Positions 1 to 5,358 of a stretch of DNA of 11,872 nucleotides are shown here, piece after piece. How positions within the stretch are numbered: the first letter of the stretch is position 1; each line of letters opens with the position of its first letter. This DNA is from JAHDCJ01 sp039028895 (GTDB lineage: Bacteria; Bacteroidota; Bacteroidia; Chitinophagales; Saprospiraceae): contig JBCCHF010000079.1 of assembly GCA_039028895.1 (NCBI GenBank), forward strand, positions 1 to 11,872, given 5' to 3'. A model generated the notes under the pieces. That model was not told the DNA's origin, made no database searches, and saw nothing but the letters and a program-made list of their open reading frames with translations. Position numbers and translations under genes: made by a program.

Positions 1-180
1 ATCAGGGAAGTATGGTATGTAAGAGCCAAAATTAGTCCCTTCCTCCCCTCTCCACAGAACATTAATAATCTAATGAGAGTCGAAATCAAAGAGCTCCATA
101 AAACGATTCATCAACAATCTACATTAATAGAAAACCTTAATAAAACTATTGCCAAGCTTATTGATCTTCCGGAGAAATAA
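1..180 (+). CDS. 3' end of an unidentified gene, coiled-coil tail
   Basis: Frame 1 is open from the left edge to a TAA at 178-180, giving the last 59 residues of a protein whose start lies outside the window. I do not recognise it. The visible part begins IREVWYVRAK, has a proline-rich stretch (about residues 14-18), and then a charged amphipathic segment (about 25-56) with Ile and Leu at roughly heptad spacing, consistent with a short coiled coil. It ends in PEK. A strong terminator about 50 bases downstream supports a genuine 3' end of a transcription unit. The only in-frame ATG (residue 25) would leave a 35-residue peptide, so a truncated larger gene is more likely. Function unknown. Confidence 0.55.
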   Translation: MREVWYVRAKISPFLPSPQNINNLMRVEIKELHKTIHQQSTLIENLNKTIAKLIDLPEK

Positions 181-230
181 TAGCTTGGTTTCAATTAATT
201 GATGATTTTGCTTAAGTCTCAGTTGTCGAT

Positions 231-277
231 AAGAAAGGTGTTTTGGTAGAAATATTAACCAAAACACCTTTCTTTTT
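231..277 (+). terminator. strong Rho-independent terminator
   Basis: A perfect 17-bp inverted repeat (231-247 and 258-274) encloses a 10-base loop, and a T-run at 273-277 follows. The arms read AAGAAAGGTGTTTTGGT and its complement. It lies about 50 bases after the stop of the left-edge gene and well before the next start at 410, so it most probably ends the left-edge transcript. The A-rich start of the left arm could give some termination on the other strand too, but no minus-strand gene is visible nearby. The rest of 181-409 holds only loose (7 of 8) matches to TAnnTTTG, for example 326-333 and 360-367, none convincing as a promoter. Confidence 0.85.
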
Positions 278-409
278 ATTGCTCTGTCTTTATAAAACCC
301 GTAAATTCCGGAAAGCCAATAGGGGTATGTTTAATTTTCCTAAAATTTAGTTAATACCCTACAATTGGAAATTATTTAATGTCAACATTGGTTATTTTAA
401 GGGAAGAAA

Positions 410-631
410 ATGAAAAAAGTGAAAATTTCAGGAACAGTGAAATTCCAGGATCTGGGGCCAGGTTTTTGGGGAATTATAGGTGATAATGGTCAAAACTGGA
501 GGCCAGTGAACATGCCCGAACAGTTGAAGAAAGATGGATTTAAAGTTAACGTAACTGTCAAGGAAGTCCAGGAAGGCGCCTCGTTATTTATGTGGGGCAC
601 TCCTGTCAAAATCACCTCGTTTCATACCTAA
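410..631 (+). CDS. small conserved-looking cytoplasmic protein, 73 aa, function unknown
   Basis: ATG start; the preceding GGGAAGAAA is purine-rich. The protein has no signal peptide, no cysteines and no membrane segment. It is rich in Gly, Val and aromatic residues, with alternating hydrophobic positions (KISGTVKFQDL near 5-15, then GFWGIIGDNGQ near 18-28), a central Pro-rich turn (RPVNMPEQL, 31-39), and terminal strands ending FMWGTPVKI (60-68). This suggests one small all-beta barrel of OB-like type. I think similar short proteins occur in other bacteria, but I know no assigned function. It lies 42 bp upstream of the S8 protease on the same strand, so co-transcription is likely. Whether it regulates or inhibits the protease is speculation. 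Confidence 0.75.
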   Translation: MKKVKISGTVKFQDLGPGFWGIIGDNGQNWRPVNMPEQLKKDGFKVNVTVKEVQEGASLFMWGTPVKITSFHT

Positions 632-673
632 ACATTAGTTGAGGTTAATTCGTTAAAATAAAAAGACTTTATC

Positions 674-2245
674 ATGCTAAATATTCTTGCTACCATTTAT
701 CCTATCAGTTTTGGTATTTGCCTATTGTCACTGATCCTGTGGTTCTTTTTCCAGGGAAACAAGAGTTTGAGTCGTAAGTTGAGTGCTTCGTTCCTTGGAG
801 CATTCTTTATTTACTTATTCGCTCTGGCCTTTAGTCCGGCAGCATTAGCTCCTAAGCTGTTAATCCTGTTCAGAGATCTTATGGTATTGGGTATTACAAC
901 CCAGTTTTTCAATGCCTTTAAAAACAATAAGATCCTTTTTACTGGAATGGTAGCAGCGCTTTTGGTGATATTCAAAGTCGGGTATTTTAACTATATGCAA
1001 GAATCCTATAAGCAAAGTACTGTTTGGCCTTCAGAGTTTGTGCAAAACAATCAAGCAATTGGGTTGGATGAAGATGGTGAATTATTGATTGAGGTCAGCG
1101 AAAACAGTCAGATAACCGCACTTTCTGGAATTCTAGATAAATATGACCTTTCTTACGAGCCTGCATTTGCGAATATGGCAAGCCCTGAGCTTACTGAACT
1201 TGATGATTATTATGTGGTGAACATTCCAAATAAGCATATCAACAAGATTGATCAGATTATTGAGGCATTAAACCAATCAGGATTTATTGATGCTGTTGAA
1301 GATAATGAGGTGATTAAAGTTGATCCTATCACAGCTGAGAAGTCTGAGAAGAATAAAAAGACATATGGCATCAATGATCCTGGAATAGAAAACCTCTGGG
1401 CATTCGACAAAATGAACCAGGATCAACTATACAATCTGATCAGGAATGAAAATGTCAAGCCAACAAAAAAAGCAGTAATTGCAATTCTGGACACAGGTGT
1501 TGATTCAAGACATGAAGACATTAAAGCCAACTATAAGTCCATCTCACAAAAACATGATGACGACCCTCATAGTCATGGTACCCACTGTGCTGGGATAGCT
1601 GCCTCCGTTTCCAATAACAAAAAAGGGATCGCTTCCTTCTCCCCTGACAACGGTTTTGTGCATGTAACTTCAGTGAAGGTGCTTAACAAGTACGGAATGG
1701 GAACTCAAAGGACAATCATCAATGGTATTTTGAAAGCAGCTGATAACGGCGCTTCCGTAATCTCAATGTCACTTGGTGGACCATCAGATGATAGAAAACA
1801 AAGAGCTTACTTTAAAGCTGTCAATTACGCGAACACCAAAGGAGCAATTGTTGTCGTGGCAGCTGGAAATGAAAGTCGCAATGCCATTGATCGTTCACCA
1901 GCAAATGTTGAAGGTGTTATCACGGTAAGTGCTGTTGATCAGAATCTCGATAAAGCCAGTTTTTCTAATGAGGTTCACGATCTGAAAATGGGTATCGCAG
2001 CTCCTGGTGTGAACATCTATTCTACAGTTCCGGGCAATAAGTATGCATTCTATAATGGTACCTCAATGGCGTGCCCACAGGTAGCAGGTTTGGTAGGGAT
2101 ATTAAAGTCCATTAATCCTGACCTTGAGACCAAGGAAGCATACGATATTTTGAATGCGACCGGAATAGATACCAAGGCAGGCAATAAAACCGGACAATTC
2201 ATTCAGCCAGCTGCAGCAGTTCAGGCGATTTTAAAGAGTGAGTAA
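674..2245 (+). CDS. membrane-anchored S8 (subtilisin-like) serine protease
   Basis: A 523-residue subtilase. Residues 4-105 contain three or four hydrophobic segments (about 4-27, 36-58, 62-82 and 87-105) that should form a membrane bundle. Residues about 137-217 look like an I9-type propeptide, a ferredoxin-like fold ending in DAVEDNEVIKVDP. The catalytic domain follows from about 230: Asp273 in ILDTGVD, His301 in HSHGTHCAG, oxyanion Asn399 in AAGNE, and Ser464 in NGTSMACP. All catalytic residues are present, so the enzyme should be active. Subtilases normally have a cleavable signal peptide instead of a membrane bundle. Self-cleavage after the propeptide (about 218-235) would free the protease domain from the membrane. 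Substrate unknown. It sits 42 bp behind the 73-residue gene and converges on the lipoprotein gene 7 bp away. Confidence 0.9.
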   Translation: MLNILATIYPISFGICLLSLILWFFFQGNKSLSRKLSASFLGAFFIYLFALAFSPAALAPKLLILFRDLMVLGITTQFFNAFKNNKILFTGMVAALLVIFKVGYFNYMQESYKQSTVWPSEFVQNNQAIGLDEDGELLIEVSENSQITALSGILDKYDLSYEPAFANMASPELTELDDYYVVNIPNKHINKIDQIIEALNQSGFIDAVEDNEVIKVDPITAEKSEKNKKTYGINDPGIENLWAFDKMNQDQLYNLIRNENVKPTKKAVIAILDTGVDSRHEDIKANYKSISQKHDDDPHSHGTHCAGIAASVSNNKKGIASFSPDNGFVHVTSVKVLNKYGMGTQRTIINGILKAADNGASVISMSLGGPSDDRKQRAYFKAVNYANTKGAIVVVAAGNESRNAIDRSPANVEGVITVSAVDQNLDKASFSNEVHDLKMGIAAPGVNIYSTVPGNKYAFYNGTSMACPQVAGLVGILKSINPDLETKEAYDILNATGIDTKAGNKTGQFIQPAAAVQAILKSE

Positions 2246-2252
2246 GGATTAA

Positions 2253-2882
2253 TTAGATTGTCCATTCACTATGGACAATTCCTGAAAGGTACCATATTTC
2301 GCCACTTTTTTCGAAAATCAGGCGCAGGGCTCTCCAGTCAAAACCAGTGTATTCTCCTTCTTTTCCAGAAACATAGAATTCGACTGTTTTGGCATCAGGG
2401 TAAATTTCTCTAATGTTATTTATGGAGTTACCGTGCTGTCTTTCCAGGTTATAGAAAATCGAATCAGCATCAGCGAAATCATAATCGTAAATAAACTTCT
2501 GGTGGTAATCTTCAAATGTAAGGTCCATAGATTCGCCGCTCCCATCAAATACACCCCATCTTCTGACTTCTTTAGTAGAAAGGCCGCTGATATCTCTTGG
2601 TTTGACAACAATATCAGCTGTATCTACAGTGGCATAAGGTGAAAAACGTAATCCTTTTTCAGGATGAATAAAAGGAACAAGCCTCAGAAATCGTTTTTCC
2701 TTTAAAACATTAATAATGGCTTCTGACTTTTCAAGAATTAATACAGAATCACTCTTTTCAATAACTATGGTCTTTGTCCCTCCTAATGTATCAGTTGGTA
2801 AAGAAGGATCATCAGTTGTATTACTTGTTTGGACACAACCAGCCAACCCTGCAATCAAAATAATGAACATCAAATTTCTCAT
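2253..2882 (-). CDS. lipoprotein of unknown function, 209 aa
   Basis: I chose the ATG at 2882; a TTG two codons upstream (2888) is possible but less likely. Residues 1-16 form a short lipoprotein signal, with LAGC placing the lipidated Cys at 16, so the mature protein should be on a membrane surface outside the cytoplasm. A flexible Ser/Thr/Asp-rich linker follows. The globular part (about 45-209) contains FIHPEKGLRFSPY, RRWGVFDGSGE, FVSGKEGE-like and LRLIFEKSGEIWYLSG patterns, and ends HSEWTI. I believe similar domains occur in secreted or lipid-anchored proteins of Bacillota as well, always without a defined function. The gene starts 31 bp after the stop of the channel gene on the same strand, so the two probably share an mRNA. 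The last codons lie in a small inverted repeat. Confidence 0.8.
   Translation of the reverse strand: MRNLMFIILIAGLAGCVQTSNTTDDPSLPTDTLGGTKTIVIEKSDSVLILEKSEAIINVLKEKRFLRLVPFIHPEKGLRFSPYATVDTADIVVKPRDISGLSTKEVRRWGVFDGSGESMDLTFEDYHQKFIYDYDFADADSIFYNLERQHGNSINNIREIYPDAKTVEFYVSGKEGEYTGFDWRALRLIFEKSGEIWYLSGIVHSEWTI
2257..2279. terminator. possible bidirectional hairpin at a convergent junction
   Basis: A perfect 9-bp inverted repeat (ATTGTCCAT, 2257-2265; ATGGACAAT, 2271-2279) with a 5-base loop lies in the last codons of the minus-strand lipoprotein gene, directly after the stop of the plus-strand protease gene. Neither side has a good T-run, so it would be a weak intrinsic terminator at most. 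It could equally be a chance result of the codons for HSEWTI. Confidence 0.3.
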
Positions 2883-2913
2883 ATCCAAACGATTATTAGT
2901 AAACCAATTTCAA

Positions 2914-3690
2914 TCAGGAACGGTCTTCCAGTAATTTTTGTAACTGATTGATTTGCTCCTGCAAGGTATCAATCTTTTTTTCAAGAACAACGTTATTGTC
3001 AATAGTCATCTCATCAACAAATATGGCGTTGGCAAGGGACATCCCGAAAATGCCTCCTAACAGGACCACAATCACAAAATAGATCCTCGTAAATCCTGCC
3101 ATTGGCCCTCCTCCATAATATTCTGCCACGACAGCTGGAATCTCATTCCATCCCTCAACAGTAAACATCTGGAAAATGGTGTATGAGGCAATCAAAGGAT
3201 CCTGGAAATACTGAGGTGCTGCTTTCCCAAACAAGTGGACGGTTAAAACAGCTAGAATAAAATTCAAGAGAAACAGCGCCAATATGACGAATACTGAAGC
3301 TTTAAAGGCTCTCCCCAGTCCTTCCAGCAGATGTTTCATATTGGGAATAAATGTCAAAAACTTTACAAGTCTCAACAACCTGAATAACCTGAAGACCAGA
3401 AGAAAAGATGCATATGGGATATCTACAAAGTTGGCAAGAATTGCGGGGAGGCTTCCCACTACTAAAACAAAGTCAAAGACGTTCCAATTATCTTTAAAAT
3501 AGCCTGATGGCTTGAGGAAGTAGATCTTTACCATCGCCTCAACCAGAAAAAAGGCAATAAAGAATTCGTCTATTCCCCACAAATAGCGATTGTCTGCCAT
3601 TTCTGGAAAAGCCAGGCAGAAAATAACAACTGCGTTAAAAAGAATTGCAGAAAAAATGATCCGGTCATCAAAGAAAATGCGTTTAAGCAT
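2914..3690 (-). CDS. voltage-gated cation channel, single-domain NaChBac/BacNav-like
   Basis: A 258-residue inner-membrane channel with six membrane segments: S1 about 11-29, S2 41-58, S3 70-88, S4 95-115, S5 130-153 and S6 203-225. S4 has positive charges at every third position (Arg101, Arg104, Arg107, Lys110), the mark of a voltage sensor. The pore helix and filter read FQMFTVEGWNE, with Glu179 in the place of the filter glutamate of NaChBac-type channels. Residues about 233-256 form the usual C-terminal coiled coil for tetramer assembly. Length fits the family. The filter has Gly180 where sodium-selective NaChBac and NavAb have Ser, a difference linked to calcium selectivity. Which ion it passes cannot be settled here. 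The lipoprotein gene follows 31 bp downstream. A 10-bp inverted repeat lies just before the start. Confidence 0.9.
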   Translation of the reverse strand: MLKRIFFDDRIIFSAILFNAVVIFCLAFPEMADNRYLWGIDEFFIAFFLVEAMVKIYFLKPSGYFKDNWNVFDFVLVVGSLPAILANFVDIPYASFLLVFRLFRLLRLVKFLTFIPNMKHLLEGLGRAFKASVFVILALFLLNFILAVLTVHLFGKAAPQYFQDPLIASYTIFQMFTVEGWNEIPAVVAEYYGGGPMAGFTRIYFVIVVLLGGIFGMSLANAIFVDEMTIDNNVVLEKKIDTLQEQINQLQKLLEDRS

Positions 3691-3702
3691 GCCAAACCAG
3701 TT

Positions 3703-3733
3703 TTTGGAGTTCTATATTGATACGAACTCCAAA
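3703..3733. promoter_or_regulatory. 10-bp inverted repeat in the channel gene leader, operator or hairpin
   Basis: TTTGGAGTTC (3703-3712) and GAACTCCAAA (3724-3733) are perfect complements separated by 11 bases. The repeat begins 13 bp upstream of the channel ATG, and on the minus strand its first arm overlaps the probable -7 box at 3730-3736. It has no T-run behind it, so it is not a terminator. A repressor site or a 5' leader hairpin would both fit. Confidence 0.45.
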
Positions 3734-3756
3734 TTATCACTTTTGAAGTTTTCCAA
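3730..3756 (-). promoter_or_regulatory. possible promoter of the channel-lipoprotein unit
   Basis: On the minus strand a TTG (3754-3756) is followed after 17 bases by TAATTTG (3730-3736), one base shorter than the Bacteroidota -7 consensus TAnnTTTG. It lies between the tRNA terminator and the channel start, where a promoter is needed. The imperfect box keeps confidence low. Confidence 0.3.
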
Positions 3757-3767
3757 AAAGAAATGAC

Positions 3768-3805
3768 AAAAAAAAAGCTCCCAATTCAGTATTGGGAGCT
3801 TTTTT
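3768..3805 (-). terminator. Rho-independent terminator of tRNA-Ser
   Basis: Perfect 15-bp arms (3771-3785 and 3791-3805) enclose a 5-base loop. The G/C-rich core is GCTCCCAAT with its complement. On the minus strand the stem ends in nine T residues (A-run at 3768-3776 on the plus strand), and it begins 3 bp after the encoded CCA of tRNA-Ser. It also separates the tRNA from the channel gene downstream. Confidence 0.9.
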
Positions 3806-3808
3806 GAA

Positions 3809-3898
3809 TGGCGGAGGAAGAGGGATTCGAACCCCCGGTCCCCGTGAAGGGACGCCGGTTTTCAAGACCGGTGCATTCGACCGCTCTGCCATTCCTCC
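3809..3898 (-). tRNA. tRNA-Ser (anticodon UGA)
   Basis: On the minus strand the acceptor stem GGAGGAA (3898-3892) pairs with TTCCTCC (3819-3813), followed by discriminator G and an encoded CCA (3811-3809). The anticodon stem CCGGT/ACCGG encloses the loop CTTGAAA, with anticodon TGA at 3864-3862. A long variable arm (GTCCC...GGGAC type) and the T-arm GGTTCGAATCC complete a class II tRNA, as expected for serine. It reads UCA codons and, by wobble, others of the UCN box. The gene has its own promoter box immediately upstream and its own terminator immediately downstream, so it is a single-gene transcription unit. Confidence 0.97.
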
Positions 3899-3902
3899 GG
3901 CG

Positions 3903-3910
3903 CAAAGATA
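3903..3910 (-). promoter_or_regulatory. -7 promoter box of tRNA-Ser
   Basis: The minus strand reads TATCTTTG, a perfect match to the Bacteroidota -7 consensus TAnnTTTG, followed by C. It ends only 4 bases before the mature 5' end of the tRNA, so transcription would start at or within about three bases of that end. A TTTC about 19 bases upstream is a partial -33 element. Confidence 0.6.
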
Positions 3911-3942
3911 GAATCCCTTTTGAAATGATGAAACTTTTCAAG

Positions 3943-4896
3943 CTATTTTTCTTCAATCACAGTTTTTTGATGTCGGTTTATGGCAATACTTGAATTTAAC
4001 TCGAACCCGATTAACAAGATCATGGAATTAAGGTTTAACCAAATCATGGCTACGATAAGGGTCCCGATTGATCCATAGAATTGATTGAATTTGCCAAAAT
4101 TGTTGACAAAGAAAGAAAAACCCAATGAAGTGATAATTGATAAAATGGTGGCTACTGTGGCCCCAGGTGAGAAAAAACGAAACTTTTGCCGCGTCGCTGG
4201 CCCATAACGATAAATTGAGCTGATCGCGCCATAAAAAAGGAATAGGATGGCCATCCATTTCAAAACAACCGTAGCAAAATAACTCCAAGCTGCTGCATTA
4301 AAAAAGTCCAGAACCCATCTTAACACCACGTCTCCGGCAATAATGAAAAAGATCGAGATCAGTAACAAGAAAAACAGAATCATGGTGAGTTTGAAGGCCA
4401 CCCACCTCTTTTCTACAATATTTCTTCGTCTAAATGTTTCCTTGTGATTTTTGTTAAATGCATTCAACATCCCCAAAACCCCATTTGTAGAAAACCAAAT
4501 GGCCAGAATGAACCCTAGTGACAATAATCCACCTCTGGGAATGCTAACCAAGTCTTCAATAGTGGAGAACAAAACCTGGTATGCATTCTCTGGCAACACC
4601 TCTTCAACAAAGTTTAAAAGAATTTTGTCGAAATCTTTAATAGGAACATAAGGCAACAAGGTGAAAATAAAAATTATTGAAGGGAAAATAGCAAGCAAAA
4701 AGCTGAACGCGATAGCTTTTGAACGATTGGTCAATCTGTCACGTCTAACTTCATTCCTGTAAAAGATAAAAACATCATATACAGGAATACCTTCAAGGCC
4801 GGGAAGAGACCTCTTTTTCGTCCAATCCAAAAATGATTGCACCCTCGGATGCTCCTCAAATCGTTTTTCTATTCTTTTATATCGCTGATTCTTCAA
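3943..4896 (-). CDS. BrkB/YihY-family inner-membrane protein
   Basis: A 317-residue integral membrane protein of the YihY/virulence factor BrkB family. The start is a TTG: no in-frame ATG exists before residue 143, and an in-frame stop lies only a few codons upstream. A basic cytoplasmic N-terminus (about 1-58) is followed by around six membrane segments, roughly at 60-82, 122-143, 166-188, 203-225, 243-266 and 275-300. The family signature near the C-terminus is present: FYGSIGTLIVAMIWLNLN (273-290) followed by ILLIGFELN. The family was once annotated as ribonuclease BN; that was an error, and its role is unsettled (transport or envelope function). Its start overlaps the thioesterase gene by 20 bp, so translation is probably coupled. 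Confidence 0.9.
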   Translation of the reverse strand: MKNQRYKRIEKRFEEHPRVQSFLDWTKKRSLPGLEGIPVYDVFIFYRNEVRRDRLTNRSKAIAFSFLLAIFPSIIFIFTLLPYVPIKDFDKILLNFVEEVLPENAYQVLFSTIEDLVSIPRGGLLSLGFILAIWFSTNGVLGMLNAFNKNHKETFRRRNIVEKRWVAFKLTMILFFLLLISIFFIIAGDVVLRWVLDFFNAAAWSYFATVVLKWMAILFLFYGAISSIYRYGPATRQKFRFFSPGATVATILSIITSLGFSFFVNNFGKFNQFYGSIGTLIVAMIWLNLNSMILLIGFELNSSIAINRHQKTVIEEK

Positions 4897-5296
4897 AATG
4901 CTGACTTAGAATTTCCAATAACACTCTCGGAGGTTTACAGCCTGTCATGTTTTTAGCATCGACAAAAGCCAGTCTGATATATCCGGCATTGGCCAGTTTA
5001 CCATTCTCAAGAAAGATTTCCGTATGGAAAGTAACCGTATTTATCGGCATCTCACGTAATGTCGTTTTAATGGTAATTTGCTCATCATAAATCGGTGCCC
5101 GTAAATACCGGATCTGCATATAAGCAACAGGACACATTACACCCTCATCTTCAAGGCGTTTGTAAGGGAAACCGATAGCCCGCAACAATTCAGCTCTCCC
5201 AATTTCATAATATCGGGCGAAATGGCCATAATAAACATACCCCATTTGGTCGGTATCCGCATATCGCACCCTGATTTTTGTTTCGTGTACTATCAT
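4877..5296 (-). CDS. acyl-CoA thioesterase, YbgC/4HBT hotdog family
   Basis: I chose the ATG at 5296 (139 residues). A longer reading to 5368 would run into the start of dihydroorotase and adds residues not seen in the family. The motif RVRYADTDQMGYVYYGHFARY (split: RVRYADTD at 9-16, then QMGYVYYGHF) is the 4-hydroxybenzoyl-CoA thioesterase/YbgC active-site signature. Asp16 is the likely catalytic acid and Tyr22, His25 line the pocket. The protein should be a cytoplasmic single hotdog domain forming tetramers that hydrolyse acyl-CoA thioesters; exact substrate unknown. YbgC relatives often sit by tol-pal genes, but here the partner is a BrkB membrane protein that overlaps its 3' end. A perfect -7 box lies about 20 bp before the start. 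Confidence 0.9.
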   Translation of the reverse strand: MIVHETKIRVRYADTDQMGYVYYGHFARYYEIGRAELLRAIGFPYKRLEDEGVMCPVAYMQIRYLRAPIYDEQITIKTTLREMPINTVTFHTEIFLENGKLANAGYIRLAFVDAKNMTGCKPPRVLLEILSQHFEESAI

Positions 5297-5314
5297 AAAT
5301 GTTATTCTTAAAAG

Positions 5315-5322
5315 CAAAATTA
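5315..5322 (-). promoter_or_regulatory. -7 promoter box of the thioesterase-brkB unit
   Basis: The minus strand reads TAATTTTG followed by C, a perfect TAnnTTTG match. The leader would be about 13-18 bases to the ATG at 5296. One base separates it from the oppositely oriented box of pyrC. Confidence 0.6.
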
Positions 5323-5323
5323 G

Positions 5324-5331
5324 TACTTTCG
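5324..5331 (+). promoter_or_regulatory. -7 promoter box of pyrC
   Basis: TACTTTCG matches TAnnTTTG at all but one position and is followed by C. It lies about 28 bp before the pyrC ATG. Its partner on the other strand is 1 bp away, and together (5314-5332) they form an imperfect 19-bp palindrome. No clear -33 TTG is seen. Confidence 0.45.
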
Positions 5332-5358
5332 CTGACAACCGAAAATAAAGCTTAAGCA

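Noticed and set aside
410..631. Possible cold-shock-like protein, from GTVKFQDLG...GFWGII
   Set aside because: The resemblance to the cold-shock start (GxVKWFN, KGFGFI) is superficial. The RNA-binding motifs KGFGFI and VFVHF are absent and the C-terminal half does not match.
3919..3942. Weak 6-bp inverted repeat TTGAAA/TTTCAA between brkB and the tRNA
   Set aside because: The stem is short and A/T only, with no T-run on the right side. It does not qualify as a terminator for brkB.
3808..3993. 61-codon open frame across tRNA-Ser on the plus strand
   Set aside because: It is antisense to a complete tRNA and to the end of brkB. The peptide (EEGFEPP...) is the familiar false translation of a tRNA.
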